A DNA stretch of 64,000 nt from CAZVPF01 sp964628195 (GCA_964628195.1 CAZVPF010000005.1:62001-126000), one strand, 5' to 3'. Counted from the first letter of the stretch, positions 42,654 through 51,843 are shown. Translations and numbers: made by a program. The notes: generated by a model not told the origin, from the sequence alone.

Positions 42654-43159
42654 TTTCGCGTCCTTGTCAATTAATAAAATCCATTTTATCACCTACTGCC
42701 TACTTTGCCTCTATGCCCCAATTTAACTATCGGACCAGCCTTTTGTCAAGCATGAAAAAATAGGAAAAATGTTAGTATTTTAATACTGATAACGAGGTTT
42801 CAGGTAAGTCCTTATGGTAAAAGAAATAATGGTCATGCCTGAAAGTTGCTAACAGCCAAAATATGATAAAAAAATTATATATTGGTTGAAATTTCTGAAA
42901 AAAGCTCTTTTTTTAACATATTATTGTTCACATAATCAATTTTGTTCCTGTCCCGAGAAGGATTTTAAATCCCTTGTAATTGATAAATAAGGGCATTTTA
43001 TAGTTGATATTTGGTTAGTATTGAATAAGAATTCTGATTGTTTGGTATAAATGCTTGTTTTCTAACTAAAGTCAAATATAAAGTAAACATAATCCTAACT
43101 GACTGTGACGATAATAATTAGAGGATAAGTCACTGATATTTTAAATATTTTTAAGACAT
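42654..43159. other. AT-rich divergent intergenic region
   Basis: 506 bases between the response regulator operon (minus) and the LpxH-like gene (plus). It holds the minus-strand promoter described separately and a short perfect inverted repeat AGTATTTTAATACT near 42774-42787. No gene or RNA fold was recognised in the rest. Confidence 0.35.
42721..42749 (-). promoter_or_regulatory. Probable sigma-70 promoter of the response regulator/HDOD kinase operon
   Basis: Read on the minus strand: TTGACA (42749-42744), a 17-base spacer and TTAAAT (42726-42721). It lies ~70 bases upstream of the ATG at 42653. Confidence 0.6.
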
Positions 43160-44035
43160 TTGGGGTCTAAAATAGCCAGCGATAAGCCTATATTTGTTAT
43201 TAGCGACCTGCATATTGGAGACGGATCGAAAAGAGACAATTTGCGGGTTGAGGGCAGGGAGGCGCAACTGCACGCTTTTCTTGACTACGTGGAAAGATGC
43301 GAGGGAGAACTGGTGGTCGCAGGGGACCTGTTTGAGTTTTGGCGTTATCGCGTTGACAAGGTTCTGGAAAATCGCAAAGAGCTTCTCGACAGGCTCGACG
43401 CGATGGACAGCATTTATATTCTCGGCAACCACGATCTTCACCTTGCACCTTATATGGGTCTTGAGAATCCTCCGCATAGATATTTAAGGAGAATGCGAAC
43501 GAGTTTCATGCGAACTATCGGTTCGAAGCGGATTAAGTTCATGCACGGCCATGAGGTTGACCCTTTTATCCCCGCCAGGCCGGGCAGCCTTAGCAGGGTA
43601 TTCGGTACGTTCTGGGGCATGATCGAGTACAATAACGAGGCGTGTGCGATACATCGGGATTTCGTGTCGGATATGCTTTTTGAACTTGGCGAGAATTTCC
43701 TGAAATACGTCAATGTCTTTTCAAGGCGTATGAACAGGGCGGTTAAGGAATATTATTCGCTTTCAAATGACAAATTTGCTTGGCTTAAGAGAAGCCTGCG
43801 GGTTCGCAAGATGCTAAGCAGGTATCACGATGACAAGAATAATGACCTCTACGATATCGCGGTGGTTGGGCATACCCATAAGGCTTGCAGGTTTCATAAC
43901 TGGTACTTCAATTCCGGCTCGTGGACCGGCAGGACGAACAACTTTATGGTCATCGGGCCCGATGCAAAAATCGAGGTTTTTAACTGGACCCAAAACGGGC
44001 CCGAACAGAATCACTCTGAAATAGAACGCACATAA
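43160..44035 (+). CDS. LpxH-like calcineurin-type phosphoesterase
   Basis: A 291-residue metallophosphoesterase. The five metal motifs are present: FVISDLHIGDG, VVAGDLFEFWRY, ILGNHDLHL, FMHGHEVD and AVVGHTHKACR. This order and the F-E-x-W after the second motif match UDP-2,3-diacylglucosamine hydrolases (LpxH), which act in lipid A synthesis, but related unlinked phosphoesterases exist. The start is TTG at 43160 by default, without a good ribosome site. A single gene between two promoter regions. Confidence 0.65.
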   Translation: MGSKIASDKPIFVISDLHIGDGSKRDNLRVEGREAQLHAFLDYVERCEGELVVAGDLFEFWRYRVDKVLENRKELLDRLDAMDSIYILGNHDLHLAPYMGLENPPHRYLRRMRTSFMRTIGSKRIKFMHGHEVDPFIPARPGSLSRVFGTFWGMIEYNNEACAIHRDFVSDMLFELGENFLKYVNVFSRRMNRAVKEYYSLSNDKFAWLKRSLRVRKMLSRYHDDKNNDLYDIAVVGHTHKACRFHNWYFNSGSWTGRTNNFMVIGPDAKIEVFNWTQNGPEQNHSEIERT

Positions 44036-44261
44036 AAAACCGCTTTATTTTGAAATAATGCTTATTTGCCTTCCCTGTCGAACGTCGTAAATATTTTCTT
44101 TGCACTCAAATTCAATTATTTGAACTGCCTTAATTTCTGCTTTGGTTATTAATCGAGGCATTTAGATTGCCGAATTAACTTTACAGGACCGTATTTTTAC
44201 GCATATATAGCGGCGCATTCAGGGCTAAGCAGAGCCTTAATGCCTACATTGGAGGCAGACG

Positions 44262-44726
44262 TTGCCTGAGCTATTGAAAATTCTGGTTGTTGACGACGAC
44301 GCGAGGACCAGGATGGCACTTGAGTACCATCTGAATCTTGACGGGTTTGACGTTGTCACTGCGGAGAACGGCCAGGCGGGCATCCGCCACGCGATAGAAA
44401 TACGTCCGAATATAATAATTCTTGACTATTTGATGCCGGGTATGAGCGGCATGAAGGTTCTCGTGAATCTCAAGAACGACACACGCACTTCTCACATTCC
44501 AATTTTCATGTGTACCCATATGAGCTCCATCCAGGACCGGGAAAAAATGCTCACACTCGGTGCCGACGACGTAATAAGCAAGCCTTTCGACGCAGAAGAA
44601 ATATCCATGCGAATCCTGCGGAAATACGAGCTTTACAAAGAAAAGCACCCAGAGCTTTTCGCACCTGTGCAGGGTGAATTAGAATCGGGCTGTGAGGCTG
44701 AAGAAACCATCTGGCAGGGGGATTGA
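44262..44726 (+). CDS. Single-domain response regulator (CheY-like)
   Basis: A 154-residue receiver protein: KILVVDDDARTRMALEYHL, the Asp acceptor in IIILDYLMPGMSGMK, the Thr/Ser switch in IPIFMCTHMSS and the lysine in VISKPFDAEE. The C-terminal ~30 residues have no DNA-binding or enzymatic domain, so it would signal by protein contacts. TTG start at 44262 with GGAGG at 44251-44255. Its kinase is not adjacent. Confidence 0.85.
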   Translation: MPELLKILVVDDDARTRMALEYHLNLDGFDVVTAENGQAGIRHAIEIRPNIIILDYLMPGMSGMKVLVNLKNDTRTSHIPIFMCTHMSSIQDREKMLTLGADDVISKPFDAEEISMRILRKYELYKEKHPELFAPVQGELESGCEAEETIWQGD

Positions 44727-44727
44727 A

Positions 44728-45324
44728 TTAAAGCAATATCTGCTTTTCAAACACTTTGCCAGTGAGATATTCGGTGAAGCGTACTTTTAGCGTAAGGCCC
44801 TTGTCACCTCGCTGCTTGAGGTTTTGGGGCAAGTCGAAGAGCAGCCTATAGTAGTTTGTCATAAAGGTTTGGGCCCATGAATCCTTGAGCTTGTCCGGGG
44901 TGATTTCCCACTGCTCAAGCAGGGCGTTTTGCGGGTCGGCCTGGAGGTCCCAGAGCTGCACATAAACCCACCCTGCTGCCTTGACGGTGTCTCCCTTGTC
45001 ATCGAATGGGCGCAGGTAAACGATAAGCTTTTCGTCAACCCCGTCCCTGTCCTTGTCGAAAAAACCTGTTCGCTTTGTAAGCTCAATCGATGCGACCTGC
45101 GATAAAAATTCGACACGTTTGTCTGCCTCAAGCTTCGACAGGGCCTTTACCTGCTGCTTTAGTTGTTGGTTCTCACTGCGAAGGGTCTCAAGTTCGAGCT
45201 TCAGCCCTGTCTTTTCTTCGTGCAGTTTCCTGTTGGCATCCATTGTGGTTCGGGGTTTTTCCCCGCAGCCTGAGATTAAACCAAAGAACAGTAATAATGA
45301 TACAGCAGCCTTGAATTTGCCCAT
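44728..45324 (-). CDS. Coiled-coil lipoprotein of unknown function
   Basis: A 198-residue lipoprotein with lipobox LISGC (Cys near residue 20). Residues ~35-75 form a coiled coil (KLELETLRSENQQLKQQVKA), followed by a globular domain that begins ASIELTKRTGFFDKD and ends LTLKVRFTEYLTGKVFEKQ. I do not recognise the family. It could be an envelope-spanning accessory protein. It stops one base from the end of the convergent response regulator. Confidence 0.6.
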   Translation of the reverse strand: MGKFKAAVSLLLFFGLISGCGEKPRTTMDANRKLHEEKTGLKLELETLRSENQQLKQQVKALSKLEADKRVEFLSQVASIELTKRTGFFDKDRDGVDEKLIVYLRPFDDKGDTVKAAGWVYVQLWDLQADPQNALLEQWEITPDKLKDSWAQTFMTNYYRLLFDLPQNLKQRGDKGLTLKVRFTEYLTGKVFEKQILL

Positions 45325-45365
45325 ATTTGATCCCGAATTAAACGCACAGCTGTACAGAAGATTTA

Positions 45366-46013
45366 TCAGTCTTCGTCGCCTGTTTTTTTGGACGATACTT
45401 CCGGAGCCTTTTGGAGAATCTTATCCGCGAGGCCGTAGTTTACCGCCTCTTCGGCTTCGAGCCAGAGGTTCCTGTCGCAGTCTTTCTCGACCTTGTCCTT
45501 ATCCTGTCCGGTGTGGCTTGCGAGTATCTTGTACAGTCTTTCCCGCAGGCGGATTATCTCTTTGGCCTCGATATCAAGGTCGGTGGCGGGCCCCTGTAAA
45601 ATTCCGGACAGCAAAGGTTGGTGCAACAGGACCCTGCCGTTCTCAAGGATAAAGCGTTTATCCTTATCGCCGCCTGCGAACAGGACCGCGCCCATGCTCG
45701 CAGCCTGGCCGACACAATAGGTTGCGACATCGCATCGCAGAAACCTCATTGTATCATATATCGCAAGTCCCGCGGTTATGGCACCGCCGGGTGAGTTGAT
45801 GTAAAAGTGAATATCCTGCTTTGCGTCCTCATTGCTGAGGAAAAGCATCTGGGCGATTATCAGGTTTGCCGAATCATCGTTCACGGGTCCGCCGAGAAAA
45901 ACGATTCTGTCCTTGAGCAGCCTTGAGAATATGTCATAAGCCCGCTCTCCGCGTCCGCTCTTTTCTATTACTATAGGTACAAGGGAGTTATACTCTGTCA
46001 TTTTGGTCCCCAT
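45366..46013 (-). CDS. clpP: ATP-dependent Clp protease proteolytic subunit, copy 1
   Basis: A 215-residue ClpP. Catalytic triad: S106 in VGQAASMGAVLFAGG, H131 in RVLLHQPLLSG, and D180 in KDCDRNLWL. The hydrophobic clefts for ClpX/ClpA docking are conserved. It follows the second clpP gene by two bases and tig by ~0.8 kb, forming tig-clpP2-clpP1. No clpX is in the window. Two divergent ClpP subunits side by side suggest a mixed-ring protease as in mycobacteria or cyanobacteria; that is inference. Confidence 0.93.
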   Translation of the reverse strand: MGTKMTEYNSLVPIVIEKSGRGERAYDIFSRLLKDRIVFLGGPVNDDSANLIIAQMLFLSNEDAKQDIHFYINSPGGAITAGLAIYDTMRFLRCDVATYCVGQAASMGAVLFAGGDKDKRFILENGRVLLHQPLLSGILQGPATDLDIEAKEIIRLRERLYKILASHTGQDKDKVEKDCDRNLWLEAEEAVNYGLADKILQKAPEVSSKKTGDED

Positions 46014-46015
46014 GA

Positions 46016-46690
46016 TTATTTGTTATCATCGTTTTTTTCGGATTTCTTTTCGTCGTCTTTCTTTTCGTCCTTGTCTGCGTGCTCGTCAAGGACCTCATCT
46101 ATCAGACCGTATTCCTTTGCCTCTGCGGCAGTGAGGTACTTATCCCTTTCGGTTTCTTCCCTGATTCTTTCAATGTCCAGCCCGGTATGCTCGGCGAGGA
46201 TATGGTTGATCATTTTCTTGGCCTTTAGTATTTCCTCGGCTTGTATCTTGATGTCCGCGGCCTGGCCGGTAACTCCGCCCCAGGGCTGGTGGAGCATGAT
46301 CTTTGCGTGGGCGAGCGCGTGACGGTTGCCTTTTTTCCCGGCTGCCAGTATCACCGCCGCCCCGGACTGCGCCCTGCCGATTACGAACGTCGAAACAGGT
46401 GAGCCGATAAAGCGGATGGTATCATAGATGGCCATTGTGTCGTCGACGCTTCCGCCCGGCGAGTTGATGTAAAGGCTTATCTCCCGCCCGGGCTTGTTGT
46501 TGTCAAGATAGAGCAGCTTCATGATGACTTCCGTGGCCATTGCGTAGTTGATCTCTCCGACCAGGAAGACGATCCGATTTTCAAGCAGCAGGTCGCTTAG
46601 GGTCATTTCGCGCGTACGCTGATAACTGGACGCCTGCGAATACGAAGCCGCATTTAGAGCATGTTGTGTTTTAGGTGCGTAAATGTGCAT
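46016..46690 (-). CDS. clpP: ATP-dependent Clp protease proteolytic subunit, copy 2 (divergent)
   Basis: A 224-residue ClpP paralogue. The triad is kept: S109 in VIGRAQSGAAVILAAG, H134 in IMLHQPWGGV, D183 in ETERDKYLT. Differences from copy 1 are the replaced Met after the active Ser (GRAQSGA rather than GQAASMGA), a ~28-residue N-terminal extension and a charged C-terminal tail with repeated Lys/Glu/Asp. Probably cotranscribed with tig, 86 bases upstream. Confidence 0.9.
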   Translation of the reverse strand: MHIYAPKTQHALNAASYSQASSYQRTREMTLSDLLLENRIVFLVGEINYAMATEVIMKLLYLDNNKPGREISLYINSPGGSVDDTMAIYDTIRFIGSPVSTFVIGRAQSGAAVILAAGKKGNRHALAHAKIMLHQPWGGVTGQAADIKIQAEEILKAKKMINHILAEHTGLDIERIREETERDKYLTAAEAKEYGLIDEVLDEHADKDEKKDDEKKSEKNDDNK

Positions 46691-46776
46691 TAATTCACCC
46701 CTGTCATTTCTCCAAATACCTGTTTATTTGTGTTTTAAGCATGTTTTCAGTATTTGGTATCGGTTATTTTTAGTTT

Positions 46777-48300
46777 TTACTTTTCTTTTTTGTCCTTTGA
46801 AGTCTTCTTTTTGGTTCGTTTCTTTTCAGTTTCCTTGCGATCCCCGGATTTCGTTTCCTTCTCGGACTTGTTTTCGCTTTTGTCTGTATCTTCTTTTTTT
46901 GGCTTTGAGGCGGTTTTCTTTTGTTCCTGTTTCTGTTCGGATTTTGCCTTTTCGGACTTTTTGGCCTTTGCTTTGCCTGTCTCTTTGATGCTGGCGTTTT
47001 CGAGCAGCTTTTCTATACACTTTTCCTCGCGAACCTGCTGACGGAACTGGGCAAGTGAGCCGTCTCTGGCAAGCTCTTCCCGCAGTTTTTCGGGTCTTCT
47101 GCCTCGCTGTGCGGCGGCCATGGCGATGTGGCCGTTGATTTCCTCTTCTGTCACATCTATGTCGAACTTCTGAGCGATCTTATCCATAATAAAGAACAAC
47201 TGGAGCTGCTCACGGGCCTGCTGTTCGCTGCCGGCTCGCAGAGATTCCATCTGCTCGTCAACCTGCTCCTTGGGAGTTCCGCGCATCAAGAGGTTGGAAT
47301 ACTGCCTCTGGAGAATGCTTACCGACTGCTGCGCAACGATGTTAGCTGGCAGATCCAGTTTGGTGTTATCGAGGAGGTACTTATAGATTTGATCGGCCAT
47401 ACCGGATCTTGCCTCACGTTCTGCCTGGGCCTGTCTCATCTCATGGAGACGCTCGCGAAGTTCGTCTTCGTCTTCAACTCCAAACCTTTCGAAGAATTCG
47501 TCGTTGAGCTCAGCGGGTATAAGCTGCTTGACGTCTTTAATCTCAATGTCAACGTCAACTTTCTTGCCGCGATATTCTTCCCGCCAGAATGTAGTTGAAA
47601 TTTCAACGGTGGTGCTGACTTTGTCGCCTGATGTTTTTCCTTTCAGGAGCTTGTCGAGATTTTCAACCGGAACAGGGCCTGCAAAGCCATTGGCGCGAAC
47701 GACTATTTCAGTGTTATCCTCTTTTTGGCCTTCGGTCTCATCCTCTGCTTTGACGGTAACATCGGCTATTACCTGGTCCTCCTGTTCGATTTTGCCGTCT
47801 TTTGGCTGCCAAATTCCGGCCCTTTTGCGCATCTGTTCTATCTGCTCGGTTATCTGCTCGTCGGTTATCTCGGTTTTGGGTTTTTCAATTTCGATTCCCT
47901 CAAGCTCGGGCAGTTCGAATTCGGGTCTCACCTCGATCTCGAATTCGTATTTCATCGGCCCTGACTCGGGCAGATCGATGTTTTCATAATCAATATCAGG
48001 GTCGGTCAGCGGATTGATATCCTCGTCTTTGAGTGCATCCTCGCTGGTTTCGGCAAGTAGGCGAAGTTTAACCTGTTTTTCGACATCTTCGCCGTAACGT
48101 TTCATTACCAGTCGCATCGGGGCCCTGCCTTTTCTAAAGCCGGGCAGCACTGCGTCTTTCTGCAGCTCACGATATTGCTCGTCAAGCTTTTCCTTGACGG
48201 CCTGTTCCGGTATCTCGATCGAAACCTTTTTCTTGCAAGGACCGCTGTCCTCAATGTTAATCTTTGGCTTGATTTGCGTATTCTTTTCGCTTTCTGTCAT
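46777..48300 (-). CDS. tig: Trigger factor
   Basis: A 507-residue ribosome-associated chaperone. The ribosome-binding loop is VLPGFRKGRAPMRLVMKRYG near residues 52-72; the central PPIase-like part and a C-terminal chaperone part with repeated helices (EQVDEQMESLRAGSEQQARE) follow. The last ~90 residues are a low-complexity tail rich in Lys, Glu, Thr and Ser that is not part of classical Tig. Start at ATG 48300 with an AAGGAG-type site. First gene of the tig-clpP2-clpP1 cluster, a common arrangement. Confidence 0.93.
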   Translation of the reverse strand: MTESEKNTQIKPKINIEDSGPCKKKVSIEIPEQAVKEKLDEQYRELQKDAVLPGFRKGRAPMRLVMKRYGEDVEKQVKLRLLAETSEDALKDEDINPLTDPDIDYENIDLPESGPMKYEFEIEVRPEFELPELEGIEIEKPKTEITDEQITEQIEQMRKRAGIWQPKDGKIEQEDQVIADVTVKAEDETEGQKEDNTEIVVRANGFAGPVPVENLDKLLKGKTSGDKVSTTVEISTTFWREEYRGKKVDVDIEIKDVKQLIPAELNDEFFERFGVEDEDELRERLHEMRQAQAEREARSGMADQIYKYLLDNTKLDLPANIVAQQSVSILQRQYSNLLMRGTPKEQVDEQMESLRAGSEQQAREQLQLFFIMDKIAQKFDIDVTEEEINGHIAMAAAQRGRRPEKLREELARDGSLAQFRQQVREEKCIEKLLENASIKETGKAKAKKSEKAKSEQKQEQKKTASKPKKEDTDKSENKSEKETKSGDRKETEKKRTKKKTSKDKKEK

Positions 48301-48590
48301 TGCCTGGACTCCTTATAAACCTTCTGATATTAATTGGCAATTGTATTGCTTCAATGTCCTGTTTTTTTAGACCAACAAAAAAGGCCGATAGGACCCAATC
48401 CCACAGCCAACTTCTAAATTTTTCCGTCCCTTACAGGACGTCATTCACTTTCGCAACCTGCGCCTGACTAATCTTAGCCGGTACCTTACGAAAGCTATTT
48501 CAAAACCACGTGAAAACACCTTTTATTTCTGGCCGCCTAACGGCCCCGGTAAGAGCCCTTAGAGCTTCAAAAGCTATTTCAAGCCCCGAA

Positions 48591-48662
48591 AGCGGGTGAT
48601 GAGATTCGAACCCACGACATTCACGTTGGCAACGTGACGCTCTACCACTGAGCTACACCCGC
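48591..48662 (-). tRNA. tRNA-Gly (anticodon GCC)
   Basis: Read on the minus strand: 7-bp acceptor stem GCGGGTG/CACCCGC, D-arm with AGTGGTAGA, anticodon stem TCACG/CGTGA around TTGCCAA (GCC) and a T-arm with TTCGAAT. Discriminator base T; CCA is not encoded. All arms pair, so this is a functional tRNA. Confidence 0.97.
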
Positions 48663-48674
48663 ATAATAACAAGT

Positions 48675-48703
48675 AATATACAGGCGATGTTATTCTTATG
48701 CAA
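48675..48703 (-). promoter_or_regulatory. Probable sigma-70 promoter of tRNA-Gly
   Basis: On the minus strand: TTGCAT (48703-48698), 17-base spacer and TATATT (48680-48675), with the tRNA 5' end 13 bases further on. Confidence 0.6.
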
Positions 48704-48947
48704 GCCCCAATTTCAGCGAACTTTTCAATTTTTTTATTTTTTATAACATGTGCGTGTTTAATTCACATATTTTCCTTAAAGCCTTTAAGCGGAATAATTA
48801 ACATCAAGAGGATAGGATATACCGGAGTGGATAAAAAAAACAAACTTAACGCAGAGGGCCAATAACCCCATTTTTTTGCAATTATCGCAATTTATTTAAT
48901 TTTTTGCCTGCTTATAGGTAAAAACCTACTCTTTACAACTTCTTAAC

Positions 48948-48976
48948 TTGACAAATTCCTGCTGGATTAGTAAAAT
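48948..48976 (+). promoter_or_regulatory. Probable sigma-70 promoter of the GntR-LacI regulator gene
   Basis: Consensus TTGACA (48948-48953), 17-base spacer, TAAAAT (48971-48976). The operator-like word lies directly downstream, across the start point. Confidence 0.75.
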
Positions 48977-48977
48977 G

Positions 48978-49015
48978 AAATAGTTTACAATCGAGTTATA
49001 TTACAAATAATGTAA
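48978..49015 (+). promoter_or_regulatory. Candidate autoregulatory operator
   Basis: AAATAGTTTACAATC at 48978-48992 is followed by the perfect inverted repeat TTACA-AATAA-TGTAA at 49001-49015. Both half-sites fit a GntR-type operator (TTTACAA/TTGTAAA), and they start two bases after the -10 of the regulator's promoter, where binding would block transcription. Related words are found at 51773-51785 and 55361-55375. Confidence 0.5.
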
Positions 49016-49053
49016 AATTAATAGATTACTTTTTAGTTTGGCAGGATAAAAAC

Positions 49054-50250
49054 ATGAATGGCAAAGATTCGAAGAGAGCGATGAAGCATCAGCAGATTTA
49101 TGACAGAATACTTGTTGGTATCCTTGAGGGTAAGTATCCGCCCGGCAAACAGATCCCCACAGAAAATGAATTGGCTGAGATGTTTCACGCATCGAGACCT
49201 ACCGTGGGCAGGGCACTTAGAGAACTCGAACAGAAAGGCCTTATTTATAGAAGAAGAGGTGCTGGTACTTTTGTCAGGAAGCCAACCCAGGCGCAGGGTC
49301 AGAAGATCGGGGTTCTCGTGCCAGGTGTTTCGCTTAATTCGGGTGAACTTTTCAGCACTATGGTTTCGCAGATGTCGCGGGAAGCAAGTGAGCGTGAATA
49401 TGTCCTGCTTCTGAATGATTCCCCTACCGGCAGCGAAGAGCAGATCATTGAGCAGGCTAAAAAGATCTGCCAGCAGATCATCGACTTGCAGGTGTCCGGG
49501 GTATTTTTCATGCCTATGGAACTGTCCCCTGAAAAATGGCATATAAATAATGAGATCGCCGAAGCATTTGACAATGCCGGCATTGCAGTTGCCCTTCTCG
49601 ACAGGGACGTTTGCGTGAGCCCGGAAAGGAGTAAATTCGACCTTGTCGGTGTGAACAACGAAAGGGGTGCATATATTCTGGCTGAACACCTCATTGAAAA
49701 CGGCTGTCGCAAAATTGACTTCCTTACGCATGTGACAATTTCATCTGCAATCAATGACCGTATCACCGGTTACCAGAATGCTCTAATCAAGTATGATATT
49801 CAGCCTGATCACAAAAGGGTCCACCATCTCGATATCTCGCCTTCGCATAATGTCAGGAACGAAGACGTTGAAGAGCATATCGATATGATAATGAACAATT
49901 TTAAGCCTGACGCGATCATCTGCATCAATGACAGAATGGCTGCTATGGCGATGCGGTGCCTTATAAATCTCGGTTATAACATCCCTGATGACGTTGCGCT
50001 GGTGGGCTTTGACGATCTGCCTTTCCTGTCTTACCTTCCGGTTCCCCTGACAACCATTCGCCAGCCGGCCAAGTCTCTGGCGCGGGAGGGTGTGCGAACT
50101 ATCCTTGACAGGATGAAGGAGCCGGACCTGCCTGCAAGGGATATTATAGTGGCAACTGAGCTTGTCATAAGAGAGTCATGCGGGGCGAAGAAAAAGAAAA
50201 GTGCCAACCAAAGTCCCAGTACGAGTGAACCTGTTGGGGCAGACAAATAA
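49054..50250 (+). CDS. GntR-LacI hybrid transcriptional regulator
   Basis: A 398-residue regulator joining an N-terminal GntR winged helix (IYDRILVGILEGKYPPGKQ, then SRPTVGRALRELEQKGLIYR) to a LacI-type sugar-binding domain: ILVPGVSLNSGEL, VALLDRDVCVS, DRITGYQNALIKY, AIICINDRMAAMAM, DVALVGFDDLPFLSYL and VIRESCG at the end. AraR has the same design. It probably senses a sugar released from polysaccharide. Its own promoter carries operator-like sites. It faces a broken paralogue, with a shared terminator between them. Confidence 0.9.
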   Translation: MNGKDSKRAMKHQQIYDRILVGILEGKYPPGKQIPTENELAEMFHASRPTVGRALRELEQKGLIYRRRGAGTFVRKPTQAQGQKIGVLVPGVSLNSGELFSTMVSQMSREASEREYVLLLNDSPTGSEEQIIEQAKKICQQIIDLQVSGVFFMPMELSPEKWHINNEIAEAFDNAGIAVALLDRDVCVSPERSKFDLVGVNNERGAYILAEHLIENGCRKIDFLTHVTISSAINDRITGYQNALIKYDIQPDHKRVHHLDISPSHNVRNEDVEEHIDMIMNNFKPDAIICINDRMAAMAMRCLINLGYNIPDDVALVGFDDLPFLSYLPVPLTTIRQPAKSLAREGVRTILDRMKEPDLPARDIIVATELVIRESCGAKKKKSANQSPSTSEPVGADK

Positions 50251-50322
50251 AAATATGGGTGCCTGGCAAATCTTTTTGGCGAAAGAGCAATTGTCAGGGT
50301 GTTCGTATAATTGATACAGCAG

Positions 50323-50347
50323 CGGCCCTGGGTTAAGGGCCGTTTTT
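50323..50347 (+). terminator. Intrinsic terminator between the two convergent regulators
   Basis: 7-bp stem CGGCCCT / AGGGCCG (50323-50329 with 50336-50342), six-base loop, five T residues. The stop codon of the minus-strand regulator overlaps its T-run. Confidence 0.88.
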
Positions 50348-51704
50348 ATGCGCCGGCTAATTTTTTTTCTTCGTGAAAGTTTTTCAATGTCTGCATCGGA
50401 ACAGCCTGCCTGATGTTCCTGATTTTTTTGGGCGGTGTTACTTCTGCCGTTTTGAGGTGACAGCCGCAGGATTCTCTTACCACGATTTTGCCGGTTAAAA
50501 CGATATCCCTGGCGGGAAGTTTAGGGGTGTCTATCCTGTCAAGAAGTGTCCTGACCGCTTCTCTTGCCATCGCGTCCACGGGCTGTCTGACAGTCGTTAA
50601 CCTGACGGGCAGATATTCCACGAAAGGCATATCATCGAAGCCGACAAGCCTTATGTCTTCGGGTATCGAGTACCCCATTTTCAGCAGGGCCTTCATTATT
50701 ACCGCCGCCAGCCTGTCGTTCACACAAACCAGTGCGTCGGGTTTATTCTTCGAGACGATCTTCTCAACATGCGGTATCACTTTTTCGTCTTCGATGCCTT
50801 CACCTATAAAGAGGTTAAGCCGGTGTATCCGCTGTACCGGTTCAAGCAGGCCGTAATTGGACAGGGCATTATGATAGCCGTTGATCCTTTCAATAATAGA
50901 GGAGCTGTCGATATTGCGGGCTGCAAAGGCGATTTTTCTGGCCCCGAATTTTATTCTTCATTCGTAATACTACGACCGTCAGGTTGTAGATGGAAGTATC
51001 CGACAAAGTCGGACGGGCGTAGCCCGTTTTCCTAATGCCACAGCCGTAAGGCTGTGGTTGTTTACTAAATGCTCCGTAACAGCATATGAAGCACGTTCGT
51101 TGCCCATGCAGACGAGATCGAAGGTGCTGCGTTTGGGGCTCAGGTGAATATCCCTGTCAAGCAGGGTAACAGCGATCCCTGCCGACTCAAAAGACTCCAC
51201 AATGAGCTGATTGACCTTTCTGTTGTCGGGTGACAGTGAAAGGGGCATAAAGAATACTCCGGCTACCTGCATATTGATCAGTTTTCCGCAGATGCTTTTT
51301 GTCTGGGCCACTACTTCTTTTTCATCTCCGACAGGGGAGTCATTGAGCATCAGTACATATCCCTGGTCGCTTACCTCGCGCGACATCTGGGAGACCATTG
51401 TGCTGAATAACTCACCTGAATTAAGCGAAACACCGGGTACGAGTATGCCGAGTTTCCGGCCCTTAACCTGGGCGGGGTTCTTAACGAAGGTGCCTGCTCC
51501 TCGCCTGCGGGTAATAAGCCCTTTTTGTTCCAGTTCCTGCAAGGCTCTGCCGACTGTGGGTCGGGAAACATTAAAGCTGACAGCAAGCTCCTGCTCTGTG
51601 GGTATCTTTTTGCCGGGTGGGTAGACCCCGTCCATTATATAACCGAATATCCGGTCATAAATTCGCCTGTGCTTTGCTTGTTTGGGGCTGTTATCAACTG
51701 ACAT
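50346..51704 (-). pseudogene. GntR-LacI regulator interrupted by a hairpin-rich insertion
   Basis: A second GntR-LacI regulator, paralogous to 49054-50250 over its whole length. The 5' part starts MSVDNSPKQAKHRRIYDRI at ATG 51704 and runs to EHLVNN at about 51057. The 3' part resumes at GARKIAFAARN near 50945 and runs through ALVCVNDRLAAV and RLVGFDDMPFVEYL to the stop at 50346. Between them lie 111 bases (positions 50946-51056) that keep the frame but bring in-frame stops at 50979, 50970 and 50958. In the paralogue the same two ends are adjacent codons. The DNA-binding half could still be made, but no sugar-binding half. Confidence 0.88.
50946..51056. repeat. Hairpin-rich small insertion element
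   Basis: Four consecutive hairpins: 50970-50989 (8 bp, one G-T pair, loop GTCA), 50999-51013 (TCCGAC/GTCGGA, loop AAA), 51014-51026 (CGGGC/GCCCG, loop GTA) and 51038-51057 (CCACAGCC/GGCTGTGG, loop GTAA). The second and third abut. The element has no reading frame and no obvious target duplication. It interrupts the regulator described separately. It may be a REP/MITE-type element or a structured RNA remnant. Confidence 0.7.
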
Positions 51705-51742
51705 ACAACAAAACCTGATCGCCTGAAACCTATTCAAATAAG

Positions 51743-51770
51743 ATTATATCCGGAAACACAAAATTGTCAA
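51743..51770 (-). promoter_or_regulatory. Probable sigma-70 promoter of the interrupted regulator
   Basis: On the minus strand: TTGACA (51770-51765), 16-base spacer, TATAAT (51748-51743). Transcription would begin near 51736, which rules out the ATG at 51737 and supports the start at 51704. Confidence 0.72.
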
Positions 51771-51772
51771 GA

Positions 51773-51785
51773 AAATAATTTACAA
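51773..51785 (-). promoter_or_regulatory. Operator-like word at the interrupted regulator's promoter
   Basis: AAATAATTTACAA, two bases upstream of the -35 on the minus strand, nearly the same as AAATAGTTTACAA at 48978-48990. Confidence 0.4.
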
Positions 51786-51843
51786 AGCACTGCAAAAAGC
51801 ACATATTAGTAAATTCATTTTAAAATTTTGTAAGTTTCGCCGG

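Larger units (their letters stand above)
48663..49053. other. Intergenic region between tRNA-Gly and the GntR-LacI regulator
   Basis: 391 bases, very AT-rich. It holds the tRNA promoter on the minus strand, and the regulator promoter with its operator-like sites on the plus strand. The stretch 48,740-48,940 contains nothing recognisable. Confidence 0.4.
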
